Below are positions 51,674 to 61,400 of a DNA stretch of 64,000 nucleotides, one piece after another. The notes beneath the pieces are model-generated. The model saw only the letters and a program-made list of their open reading frames with translations, was not told the DNA's origin and did not search any database. Within the stretch, counting starts at the first letter, position 1. Each line of letters starts with the position of its first letter. Origin of the DNA: Nitrosomonas ureae (lineage in GTDB: Bacteria > Pseudomonadota > Gammaproteobacteria > Burkholderiales > Nitrosomonadaceae); NCBI RefSeq assembly GCF_900206265.1, contig NZ_LT907782.1, forward strand, positions 1,984,001 to 2,048,000. The letters run 5' to 3'. The translations under genes were made by a program, and so were the position numbers.

Positions 51674-53424
51674 ACGCCATACCATCATTGTTGACCGATC
51701 ACCTCGACATCTGGACCAGCGCCGAAACGGAAAAGAAATCAGGCCGAGGTCGCACAGGTGGCAATGGGGTGAACGTATACGGCATCCAAAAACTACGCGA
51801 ACTAATTCTGGAACTGGCGGTGCGCGGCAAATTGGTGCCGCAAGATCCGAATGATGAACCGGCTGGCGAATTGTTGAAGCGCATACAGGCGGAAAAAGCC
51901 AAGTTGGTGGCTGAGGGGAAAATCAAGAAAGACAAACCGTTGCCGCCGATTTCGGATGAGGAAAAGCTGTTTGAATTGCCACAGGAGTGGGAGTGGACAA
52001 CATTAGCATCGATATCTTTAATTAATCCGAGAAATAATGCGGAAGATAATTCCTCTACTTCATTTGTATCAATGGCAATGATTGGCGCGAAGTTTAATTC
52101 CTCCCACGAACAAGAGACTCGTTTTTGGAAAGAAATAAAGCAAGGATTTACGCATTTTGCAGAAGGCGACATTGGAGTTGCCAAAATAACTCCATGCTTT
52201 GAAAATAGTAAGGCATGTATATTTTCTGGTTTGTTGAACGGAATTGGTGCAGGTACAACTGAGTTGCATATTGTCAGGGTAATCAATAAGACTCTTGCCC
52301 CACGTTATGTCTTAGCTTATTTAAAGTCTCCAAAGTTTTTACTAATGGGTGAGACAAAAATGACTGGCACTGCTGGACAAAAGAGATTGCCAAAAGAATT
52401 TGTGGAATCGAATCCTTTTCCACTTCCTCCTGTCGCCGAGCAACACCGCATCGTCGCCAAAGTCGATGAGCTGATGGCGCTGTGTGATCAATTGGAAACG
52501 CAGCACATCAACGCCACCGAAGCTCACGAAAAACTGGTAAACCACCTGCTAGGCATACTGACCCAATCGCAAAGTGCGGGTGATTTCAACGCCAACTGGC
52601 AACGTATCGCTGCGCATTTCCACACGTTGTTCACCACCGAAGCCAGCATCGACGCACTCAAACAAACCCTGCTGCAACTGACGGTGATGGGCAAACTCGT
52701 GCCGCAAGACCCGAACGATGAACCGGCCAGTGAATTGCTCAAGCGCATACAGGCGGAAAAAGCCAGGTTGGTGGCTGAGGGGAAGATCAAAAAAGATAGA
52801 CCAATGCCACCGATAACGAATGAGGAAAAACCGTTTGAATTGCCGCAGGGGTGGGAGTGGGTGAGATTGGATGAATTAGGCGTAACCCAGACAGGAACCA
52901 CTCCACCAAGTAAAGATCGTGAAAACTTCGGGTGCCATATTCCTTTCATTGGCCCTGGTGATATTAAGAATGGAGAAATCGATTACTCAGGAGAAGGTCT
53001 ATCTGAAATTGGTCTTTCAAAAGGGCGCTTAATCGGGAAGGACTCGGTGTTAATGGTTTGCATAGGTGGAAGCATAGGTAAGCACGCTGTCAACGATAGA
53101 GATGTCACATGTAATCAGCAGATAAATACGTTGACACCATATCTCCCTGTTTCAGTAAAATATGTTTATTGGGCAATGAGCACCATATCCTTCCAAGGAG
53201 CAGTGATCGGACAATCGGGTGGTTCGGCAACGCCAATAATCAACAAACAAAAGTGGTCATCGATTCCTATCCCTCTCCCCACATTCGCCGAACAACACCG
53301 CATCGTAGCCAAAATCGACGAACTCATGACTCTCTGCGACCAACTCAAATCCGCGATCGCCCAAGCCAGCCAATTGCAGAAAAAACTGGCGGATGGGGTG
53401 GTTGAGCAGGCGATAGCTTCCTGA
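51670..53424 (+). CDS. hsdS: Type I restriction-modification specificity subunit HsdS
   Basis: 584 residues with the classical two-half layout. An N-terminal arm leads to conserved region 1 (LVPQDPNDEPAGELLKRIQA, about 56-75), then target-recognition domain 1 (about 109-250) ending PPVAEQHRIVAKVDELMALC and a helical spacer. The pattern then repeats: LVPQDPNDEPASELLKRIQA (about 344-363), target-recognition domain 2 (about 397-545) ending PTFAEQHRIVAKIDELMTLC. Each recognition domain reads one half of a bipartite DNA target, so the halves should have different specificities. The frame is intact. Start ATG 51670 overlaps the previous stop. The 171-bp DNA repeats within it favour recombination. 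Confidence 0.95.
   Translation: MNAIPSLLTDHLDIWTSAETEKKSGRGRTGGNGVNVYGIQKLRELILELAVRGKLVPQDPNDEPAGELLKRIQAEKAKLVAEGKIKKDKPLPPISDEEKLFELPQEWEWTTLASISLINPRNNAEDNSSTSFVSMAMIGAKFNSSHEQETRFWKEIKQGFTHFAEGDIGVAKITPCFENSKACIFSGLLNGIGAGTTELHIVRVINKTLAPRYVLAYLKSPKFLLMGETKMTGTAGQKRLPKEFVESNPFPLPPVAEQHRIVAKVDELMALCDQLETQHINATEAHEKLVNHLLGILTQSQSAGDFNANWQRIAAHFHTLFTTEASIDALKQTLLQLTVMGKLVPQDPNDEPASELLKRIQAEKARLVAEGKIKKDRPMPPITNEEKPFELPQGWEWVRLDELGVTQTGTTPPSKDRENFGCHIPFIGPGDIKNGEIDYSGEGLSEIGLSKGRLIGKDSVLMVCIGGSIGKHAVNDRDVTCNQQINTLTPYLPVSVKYVYWAMSTISFQGAVIGQSGGSATPIINKQKWSSIPIPLPTFAEQHRIVAKIDELMTLCDQLKSAIAQASQLQKKLADGVVEQAIAS
51826..52860 (+). repeat. Pair of 171-bp direct repeats inside hsdS
   Basis: 51826-51996 and 52690-52860 lie exactly 864 bp (288 codons) apart and encode the conserved region before each target-recognition domain. 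Many stretches are identical, including AAGCGCATACAGGCGGAAAA. A second shorter repeat, around 52435-52500 and 53286-53350, follows each recognition domain. Recombination between the first pair would delete one recognition domain in frame. Confidence 0.9.
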
Positions 53425-53432
53425 AAGAAGGT

Positions 53433-54293
53433 ATGCGCAGCACTCAACTTGCCCTATTCACCCTCGCCAGCGGTCGATCCGGCACGAGTTATCTGGCCGA
53501 TTTCTTCACCAAGAACATCACACACTGCTACAGCACGCACGAGCCTTATTTCACGTTTGGTAATCCCACGTTGTTCGGCAAGCCCATCGCATGGAACACG
53601 CAACATAACGACCAAGCGTTACTGCCGGTGCTGCAGCGCAAATACCGTTTTATCGCCAGCCGTAAGCAGCCTTTTTATTTTGAGTCCAATCATGCTTTCC
53701 TGAAGGCGTTTAATCGCCATGCCGGAACACTGCTGAACAATCCGGGGTTTATCCATCTGGTGCGCCATCCGCTGCGGGTGGCGAAAAGCGAATATGTGCG
53801 CGAGCGGATGATACGTCAGCTGCATGTTCCGTTTGCCGATTATGCGGACGATAGCGGCAAGCGCTTGTTCCGCTGGGCATTGACCGGGCAGGAGGAGGTG
53901 TTCCGACACTCTCCGTCATCGCTCAGCCGCTTTCAGTTTTATCTGCTGCAATGGCTGGAAATTGAGTGCCGCGCCATGCAATTGATTCAAGACCATCACT
54001 GGCAAGACCGGGTGTATTTTATCGATGTCGACGTGGATCTGAAGCGGGAAGCGGTGTTAAAAGATATGATCCGATTTTTTGATTTGCCGCATCAGCCCGT
54101 CTTTAACTTGGACCTGCGCCGCAACCCAACCCCGTTTATCGGCCCAACCCTTCTCACGCAACAGGATACACAGGAATTCCAGACCATTGCGCGCAATTTG
54201 CCCGAACGTTACAAAATGCTGCTACAGAGTCAACCTTATCGCGATTGTAGCTGGTTCACCGAAGTGAACCAGCTCATGAGAGATGGCAACTGA
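53433..54293 (+). CDS. P-loop sulfotransferase family protein
   Basis: 286 residues. The 5'-phosphosulfate-binding loop is SGRSGTSY (13-20) right after the first strand ALFTLA. The 3'-phosphate-binding region is HLVRHPLRVAKSEY, with Arg111 and Ser119 in the expected places. Such cytoplasmic enzymes move a sulfo group from PAPS to a sugar, lipid or protein. The acceptor cannot be told. It starts 8 bases after hsdS, so it is transcriptionally joined to the R-M locus although functionally unrelated. It may be an accessory cargo gene. Confidence 0.8.
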   Translation: MRSTQLALFTLASGRSGTSYLADFFTKNITHCYSTHEPYFTFGNPTLFGKPIAWNTQHNDQALLPVLQRKYRFIASRKQPFYFESNHAFLKAFNRHAGTLLNNPGFIHLVRHPLRVAKSEYVRERMIRQLHVPFADYADDSGKRLFRWALTGQEEVFRHSPSSLSRFQFYLLQWLEIECRAMQLIQDHHWQDRVYFIDVDVDLKREAVLKDMIRFFDLPHQPVFNLDLRRNPTPFIGPTLLTQQDTQEFQTIARNLPERYKMLLQSQPYRDCSWFTEVNQLMRDGN

Positions 54294-54347
54294 GTATTAC
54301 GCGAGTGGTTCAGTGTGAAATTTTCTGAACCACTGCTAACAATAATT

Positions 54348-54872
54348 CTAATTTCCCTTGTTTGTTTTAGATCCTGCAAACGTATCATTTAAAATGGGTG
54401 AGGAAGTTAATTCCCAATTCATTGAATTGCCGCGTTGTTCAAGCACGACAGTAAGCACCTGATTGTTATATTGAACGCAAGGTATAGTCAACAGACTACC
54501 ATTGACGGTAGCCATACATATCGAATTAGCTGCGATACAACTTGAAACATCCCTGAAAATAACACCACCGGGAACGTCTGTGCTGGTCGTAGTAATAATC
54601 GCGGTGCCGTTGTTGACGGTTATATCGGTGGCTAAAATACCTTCTCCGAGCCCCAGATCAAGAGAAGACTGACCACTGAAACAGAGATTAGGACTGGTGG
54701 TGCTATCAGCATTAAGAATGCTGGCGATTAATTGAGGAGAACCTGACGCTGGATTGTCAAGAATAAAGACCGTATCGCCTACGGTAGCAACATTTTCAGC
54801 GAATGCCGACTGTATTCCAGAAACAACCAAGGATAGCGCACAGGCAATTGATAATGCAAATTTATTCATCAT
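54348..54872 (-). CDS. Small exported protein of unknown function
   Basis: 174 residues. The signal peptide KFALSIACALSLVVSGIQSAFA has a likely cleavage before ENVATV (after residue 25). The mature part is rich in Ser, Thr, Asn, Val and Ile, suggests beta strands, and has four Cys (CFSG, SSCIAANSICMATV, IPCVQ) that could form two disulfides in the periplasm. No domain is recognised. It is isolated, convergent with the sulfotransferase gene. Confidence 0.65.
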   Translation of the reverse strand: MMNKFALSIACALSLVVSGIQSAFAENVATVGDTVFILDNPASGSPQLIASILNADSTTSPNLCFSGQSSLDLGLGEGILATDITVNNGTAIITTTSTDVPGGVIFRDVSSCIAANSICMATVNGSLLTIPCVQYNNQVLTVVLEQRGNSMNWELTSSPILNDTFAGSKTNKGN

Positions 54873-54962
54873 CTTCTCCAGATATAAAAGAAGATTTATT
54901 TTACACGAAAATATATATACTTCTGTGAATGTTAAAAATCAAATAATAGTTCAGGAAATTTC

Positions 54963-55110
54963 AAACTGAACCGCAACCCGTATGGCAGCCACATTGCGGG
55001 CGCAGAAGGGGTAATTGCCAAAGGGAAAAATCCAGTCGTGAAACTGGTGCCTGTGGCATCGACGCCGCATCAACGGCAATTTGACACCGGGACAAGGCCC
55101 GATTACCGAA
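54963..55110 (+). pseudogene. Phd/YefM-type antitoxin remnant
   Basis: Without a start codon, this frame reads SHIAGAEGVIAKGKNPVVKLVPV, close to the core of Phd/YefM antitoxins ('GEEVVIAKAGKPVAKLVP'). It then loses likeness. There is no toxin gene next to it; the frame instead runs into the 3' end of the neighbouring subtilase. A fragment of a lost toxin-antitoxin pair is the simplest reading. The rest of 54873-55188 is AT-rich and empty. Confidence 0.45.
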
Positions 55111-55188
55111 AAGCTTTCTATCAGTTAAATATACAGCCCGGCAGCACATATTCTTGCTACCGGACTGTCAAAGCCATGGCTTCCTGGA

Positions 55189-57729
55189 CTATTCCTTTAA
55201 AAGCCAGATATTCTGGCTAAAGGAGCCAAAAAAGAATGATTGATCAAAACCACCCATAATTACCATCGCTTGGCATGCATTACAGACGGTTCCTGTCGCC
55301 GTATACAACATAGGTCCGGAAATAGCTTCTTTCCAGACACTACCGTTAAAGTATTCACCCGTTGTGTTCTGGTCTGAACCAAATAAAACGTGATCTTTAC
55401 CTTTGAAAAAGGCATGAGCGGAGCCTGCCCGGGAACGGTTCAGACTAGATACGAACTGCCAAGTATCGGATACTGTATCGTAAATCTCGGCAATGTTCTG
55501 TTCACAACCAAAAAATGAACAGGCAAAGCCGCCAGCAACCATCACTGTACTACTACCGGGTGCCGAGGTTGCAGCGGCATAAGCAGTGGGCGTTCCTTTT
55601 GCAGCGCCAGATGACCATTGATTACTTGCAGGATCATAGATATAAGTTGTATTTGTCGTTCCAAAAAAAACATCAAGACCGCCAAAAACGTAAAGCTTAC
55701 CATTTATGGCTGCAACTGCAGATTGCATCAGCGGTTGAGGCAGTGAAGCACCCGCTTGCCAAGTTTTACTGACGGTATCGAATATTTGCAGACTATTGGA
55801 AATAATCCCCAAAGACGGATTATACCCTCCGACAACATAAACCTTGGAAGCAATGGCTGCAGAACCTGTATTGCTCAGAGGTATTGGCATAGACCATTGA
55901 GAATTTATCGCTGAAGTAAACGTGGACAGATTGACCGATTCGACAATACCGGTAATGCCCCAAGGCGCCTCTCCACCCATAATCCAGTACTTACCACCCA
56001 CGCGGGCACCACTTGTCCAAGCACGCGGTATTATTGTTTGTCCAACCAGGCTCGGTTTGAACGATACACCAAAGCAGGCACCACTATTGCTAATGTTGTT
56101 ATCCGCCCTGATTACTTTCAACGCCCCAGTACCCAGGCTGTTTAGACCTAACTTAGCGCTGATGGTTGTATTCGACCAATTCAATACAGTCAGAGGTGTG
56201 CCATTAAAATTAACGCTGCCTGGAGTCGCGCCGAAATTATGACCTGTTATGGTTATCGTATCACCCGGCGCAGCTGAGGGTGGCGAAGTACCCCAGATTG
56301 TGGGCTCATTAATGGCCTCTGGCTTTAGGGCTTTAGACAAGTTGGCTCGACCCTGGCTTACGCTGCGTCTGCTCACGGAAGCTGGATGATCGACGCTATT
56401 CATAAGCGCACTTTTAACGGATCTCCAATTTTTAGTGGGATTTTGGGACCAAATCACAGCTGCCATACCGCTAATATGCGGCGTTGCCATTGACGTTCCC
56501 GAAAGGTAATTATAATTGTTATCAGGCATCGTGCTCAGAATGTCTTCACCCGGTGCAAACACATCCACACTACTACAACCGTAATTTGAGAAAAAAGCCG
56601 GATCATCGTTCGAATTGGAAGCTCCCACCGAAATAACATTATCCACCTTATAACCTGCAGGGTAGACAGTGACATTATCGGTATTCATTCCGTCATTGCC
56701 GGCAGCGGCAATAAATAGCACCCCTAAACCTTTAGCCAGTGTAATGGTATCGAAAAGAGCCTGTGAATACTCACCGCCGCCCCAACTATTGCTCAGAATC
56801 ATGCGGGGATAGTTATTATTTATTTTAGTAACCAATGCATAGTTAATAACTTCAATTGCACCCGATACGAAACCAAAACCATCCGAACATAAAAACTTGA
56901 GAGCCATAATATTGGTTTTCCAGGCCACTCCCGTCACGCCGATTCCATTATTGCCCCTAGCACCGATGGTTCCACTGACGTGGGTACCGTGAAAATGATC
57001 ATCCATAGGATCAGCATCACCATTGCAGGTATCTATCCCGTGGACATCATCGACCCAGCCATTTCCGTCATCGTCAATACCGTTTCCAGGAATTTCCTTT
57101 GGGTTTATCCACATATTGGGAATTAAATCCGCATGCGTATAATCTATCCCGGTATCAACTACGCCTATAATGACTTTACTGGCATCTGTCCTGGTATTCC
57201 AGGCTTCCACCGCATCAATATCTGCATCGGGTATACCGAATGCCTGACCAGTATTGTTTAATCCCCACAAATCAGAGAAGTTGGGGTCATTGGGCGTCAC
57301 AATTGCATGGACCTTGTAATCTGGTTCGGCATATTGCACATTATTATTGCGATATAGCATTTCAATTGCTTTACCAACCGCCAACGGTGTTTGAACAACA
57401 TGTACACCCATATTGGCAAAGCTTTTTATAACTTTGCCTTGAACACTATTGAGCGCCGACAATTCACCTTGACTCAAATTTCCAGCATCATCGGCCGATA
57501 CTTGGGAATTGTTGGCATTGATAGTCGTCTGGCTCTTGAATTTAACAAGAATTCTGTGCTCAGCAAATTCGATATTGCTTTTTGCAGGAGCACCTGATGA
57601 CTGATTGATGGTCTGCGCCGTGAAATTAGGCACCTTGTTTTGCGATGGCAGCGATATACTTTGAGCATAAGCCCAAGTAGGGATGCTACCCGCCAATGTG
57701 ATAAAAGTAAGCATTTTTGCCAGATTCAT
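55189..57729 (-). CDS. Secreted subtilisin-like protease (S8) with IPT/TIG and Kelch-like C-terminal regions
   Basis: 846 residues from ATG 57729, which has a GAGGGGGAG ribosome binding site; an earlier Met adds 15 residues. The signal peptide ends PTWAYA. An I9-type propeptide (HRILVKFKSQTT ... NNVQYAEPDYKVHA) is followed by the catalytic domain with Asp192 (GVVDTGIDYTHADL), His247 (HFHGTHVSGTIGA) and Ser413 (SGTSMATPH). A Ca-binding-like loop GIDDDGNGWVDD is present. After it come an IPT/TIG fold (ITGHNFGATPGSVNFNGTPL) and about five Kelch-like repeats (KVYVVGGYNPS, KLYVFGGLDVF, MVAGGFACSF, AMVIMGGFDQSF), probably a beta-propeller. This combination suggests binding to an extracellular ligand or surface. 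Unlike the protease at 15484, its leader has no c-di-GMP riboswitch that I can see. Confidence 0.93.
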   Translation of the reverse strand: MNLAKMLTFITLAGSIPTWAYAQSISLPSQNKVPNFTAQTINQSSGAPAKSNIEFAEHRILVKFKSQTTINANNSQVSADDAGNLSQGELSALNSVQGKVIKSFANMGVHVVQTPLAVGKAIEMLYRNNNVQYAEPDYKVHAIVTPNDPNFSDLWGLNNTGQAFGIPDADIDAVEAWNTRTDASKVIIGVVDTGIDYTHADLIPNMWINPKEIPGNGIDDDGNGWVDDVHGIDTCNGDADPMDDHFHGTHVSGTIGARGNNGIGVTGVAWKTNIMALKFLCSDGFGFVSGAIEVINYALVTKINNNYPRMILSNSWGGGEYSQALFDTITLAKGLGVLFIAAAGNDGMNTDNVTVYPAGYKVDNVISVGASNSNDDPAFFSNYGCSSVDVFAPGEDILSTMPDNNYNYLSGTSMATPHISGMAAVIWSQNPTKNWRSVKSALMNSVDHPASVSRRSVSQGRANLSKALKPEAINEPTIWGTSPPSAAPGDTITITGHNFGATPGSVNFNGTPLTVLNWSNTTISAKLGLNSLGTGALKVIRADNNISNSGACFGVSFKPSLVGQTIIPRAWTSGARVGGKYWIMGGEAPWGITGIVESVNLSTFTSAINSQWSMPIPLSNTGSAAIASKVYVVGGYNPSLGIISNSLQIFDTVSKTWQAGASLPQPLMQSAVAAINGKLYVFGGLDVFFGTTNTTYIYDPASNQWSSGAAKGTPTAYAAATSAPGSSTVMVAGGFACSFFGCEQNIAEIYDTVSDTWQFVSSLNRSRAGSAHAFFKGKDHVLFGSDQNTTGEYFNGSVWKEAISGPMLYTATGTVCNACQAMVIMGGFDQSFFFGSFSQNIWLLKE

Positions 57730-58433
57730 AAACTCCCCCTCGAAGAATAGCATTAGTGCAAATAAGTCATTCAACTTGAATGACCTACAAAAAATTAACA
57801 GAAGATATAAAAGCTTTTTACCACCGACAAGTATTTGATGTCTTGATCGTTTCTCCCTTTTCGTAGTTAATAAAATTAAGCTAGATATATTCCACTGCTG
57901 CTAATTTTTGTTTAGTGAAGTAAATAAAGGCATTGACCATAAAATAAGCTTATCCTTAACAATCAGTTTGTTATAAATCAATTAACCCATCACAACTGTA
58001 AATTTCATAACTTCATGTATTTATGAACTATCTGCTTTTTGGATTAAAATGTGAAAACCACCTTAGTTAAATAAAATGATTTGATATTGACATCATTAAT
58101 GCTGCGTCTCTATAGAACGTATCAGCAGTGCTTCGTGAGACTTTGTATAATTATTGATGAGAGCTAAAAGCTGAAAACGCATAGAGAATCCTCGAAAATT
58201 ATTCCCATTGATTTATAGTAAATATGAAAACACGTTTTCTTATGGCTGAACTGTGACTTTTCTCACATAGTTAATCAAATAGTGTTATTTATCAAGTTAT
58301 AGCGAATAACATTTAAACAAAAATGTGAGTACTGTTGCAAAAAAGTTGTTTTATTTGATTTGGGATAGGATCTGACTGAGTGGACTGACAAGTCATCAGT
58401 TGAAATAGCGATTTGACTGCGAATTATTTGCTT
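57730..58433. promoter_or_regulatory. Long regulatory gap: leader hairpin, CRP-type box and orphan plus-strand promoter
   Basis: No gene is seen in about 700 AT-rich bases. GTCATTCA (57766-57773) pairs perfectly with TGAATGAC (57777-57784), 37 bases upstream of the protease ATG, in its leader. A sigma-70-like promoter on the plus strand, TTGACA (58087-58092) with TATAGA (58111-58116) and an 18-base spacer, points away from the protease and has no gene in front of it, so a small RNA is possible. At 58252-58267 TGTGACTTTTCTCACA equals the CRP consensus TGTGA-N6-TCACA. The cusA stop lies at 58434. Confidence 0.5.
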
Positions 58434-61400
58434 CTACGCACTCTCACGCCGCAATGGTATCTCCTTCACCAGCGCATACGCCGCGGGAAAAATAATCAGC
58501 GTCAGAATCGTCGCGGAAACCATGCCACCGACCATCGGCGCGGCAACGCGACGCATGATTTCGGAGCCGGTGCCGGTGCTGAGCATGACCGGCAGCAAGC
58601 CGATGACGCTGCCGGCGATGGTCATCATGACCGGACGGATACGGTAAACCGCACCTTGCACCACGGCGTCGTACAAATCGGTTAAGCTGACCTGCTCGGC
58701 CATCGCTTTGCGTTGCCGCACGATGGTAGTAAACGATTGATCGATGAAGGTCAACATCACCATGCCGGATTCCGCGGCGATGCCGATCAGGCCGATGAAG
58801 CCGACCACTGCGGCGATGCTCAGGTTGTAATCAAGCCAGTACATCAGCCAGATGCCGCCGACCAACGAAAACGGTATCGACAGCATGACAATCAGCGTTT
58901 CGATCATGCGGCCGAAATTCAGGTACACCAGCAGGAACACCATCAAAACAGTCAATGGAATCACGATTTTCAGTTTTTCGGTGGCGCGCTGCATGTACTC
59001 GAATTGCCCGCTCCAGGTGGCATAGTATCCGGGCGGGAATTGCACTTGCGCTTGCACCGCTTGTTGCGCATCGGCTATGTAACCACCGATGTCGCGGTCG
59101 CGGATGTCAATGAAGATATAGGCTGACAGCAGCGCGTTTTCGGTGCGGATACTCGGCGCTCCCTTCATCAGCTTGACCTGCGCCAGTTGACCGAGTGGAA
59201 TCATGGTGCCGCCCAACGCGGGCACCAGCACTTGCGTGGCGATGGCCTGCGGGTCGCTGCGCAGTTCGCGCGGGTAGCGGATCGCCACATCGAAGCGCTC
59301 GCGGCCTTCCACCGTGGTGGTGATCACTTCCCCACCCAACGCCACCGAAATGACTTCGAGCAGATCACCCACCGCCAAGCCATAGCGCGCCAACGCCAGC
59401 CGATCCGGTTCAATGTCCAGATAATATCCACCGGTGATGCGCTCGGCATACGCACTGGTCGTGCCGGGAACGGTTTTTACCACCGCCTCGATTTGTTTCG
59501 CGATGGTTTCGATTTCAGTCAAATTATTGCCGAACACCTTGATGCCGACCGGCGTGCGGATACCGGTGGCAAGCATGTCGATACGATTTTTGATCGGCAT
59601 GGTCCAGGCGTTCGCGACACCGGGGATTTGCAACGCCTGATCGAGCTCGGCAATCAAAGTATCGATGGTCATGCCGGGGCGCCATTCATGCTCGGGCTTC
59701 AGATTGATGATGGTCTCAGTCATTTCCAGCGGTGCCGGATCGGTCGCGGTATCGGCGCGTCCCGCTTTGCCGAATACCGAGGCCACTTCTGGAAAGCTCA
59801 TGATAATTTTGTTCTGCGTCTGCATTGTTTCCGCCACTTTGGTCACCGAAATCCCCGGCAACGTGACGGGCATATACAGCAGTGTACCTTCGTTTAAGGT
59901 CGGCATGAATTCGGTACCCAGCCGCATGGCGGGATAAAGCGTCACCGCCAGCACGCCCAATGCAACTACTATTATGGATTTCTTCCACTGCATCACCCTA
60001 GCGACAATCGGCTGATAGCCACGAATCAACAGACGGCCCAGCAGGTTGTCTTGCTCACGTGGGATACGGCCGCGGATCAACAAAAGAATCAACACCGGAA
60101 CCAGCGTAATCGACAGGATGGCTGCGCCGGCCATGGCAAAGGTTTTGGTATACGCGAGCGGCTGAAACATGCGCCCTTCCTGCGCTTCCAGCGCGAATAC
60201 CGGCAGAAACGATACCGTGATGATCAGCAGACTGAAAAACAACGATGGCCCGACTTCCTGGCATGCGGCGATTACCGCATTCGTGCGCGATTCCCCCGGC
60301 TTCTGCCGGGCCAGATGCTTATGCGCGTTTTCCACCATCACAATGGCGGCATCAGTCATTTCCGCAATCGCCAACGCAATACCGGCCAGGCTCATGATGT
60401 TGGAATTGATGCCGAGCTGCGCCATGGCGATGAAGGCAATCAGCACGCCGATGGGCAGCATGATAATTGCCACCAGCGCGCTACGTACGTGCATCAGAAA
60501 TACCGCGCAAACCAATGCCACAATGATGATCTGCTCGATGAACACTTCTCTCAGCGTTGCAATGGCGCGGTGAATCAGCTCGGAACGGTTATATACCGAC
60601 TGGACCGAAACATCCGGTGGCAGCCCGGATTTGATCTGGTCAATTTTTGCTTCGAGATCGTGAATGACATCCAGTGCATTCTCGCCATAACGCGCCACTG
60701 CGATGCCGGAAACCGCCTCCCCTTCGCCGTTCAGCTCAGTGATGCCGCGGCGTTCGCCGGGCACTAGTTCCACGCGGGCAATATCCCGCAGCAACACGGG
60801 CATGCCGATATGCGCCCGCACCACCAGGTTCTCCAGATCGCTGATGCTCTTCAGATAACCCCGGCCACGCACCATGTACTCGGTTTCTGCCAGTTCAATC
60901 ACACGCCCGCCGACATCGCGATTACTGGCGGCGATCACTTCGGTGATGCGTTTCAATGGAATGTCATACGCTTGCAAGCGGCGGGGATCAACGGTGATCT
61001 GATAGGTTTTGACAAAACCGCCTATACTGGCAATTTCGGATATGCCGTGCGTGGTGGTCAATTGATAGCGCAGAAACCAATCCTGAATGGTGCGCAATTC
61101 ATCCAGTGTGCGGTCTTTGGCGGTTACGACATACTGATAAATCCAGCCGACGCCGGTAGCATCCGGGCCCAGCGCAGGCCGCACATCCTGCGGCAGTTGA
61201 TTGGCCGCAAAACTCAAATACTCCAGTACGCGCGATCGCGCCCAGTAAATATCGGTGCCATCTTCAAAAATGACATAAATGAACGAAACCCCGAATGCCG
61301 ATTGACCGCGCACCACTTTTGCCCGCGGCACCGCCAACATGGCGGTGGTGAGCGGGTAGGTGACCTGATCCTCGACTACTTGCGGCGCCTGGCCGGGATA

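Noticed and set aside
51699..52949. Minus-strand open frames inside hsdS
   Set aside because: Antisense to the intact hsdS frame; the similarity between the two simply mirrors the internal repeats.
55199..55218. Hairpin AGCCAG/CTGGCT with a short T-run at the end of the second subtilase
   Set aside because: It lies inside the last codons, before the stop, so a terminator here would cut the message; the 6-bp stem is weak.
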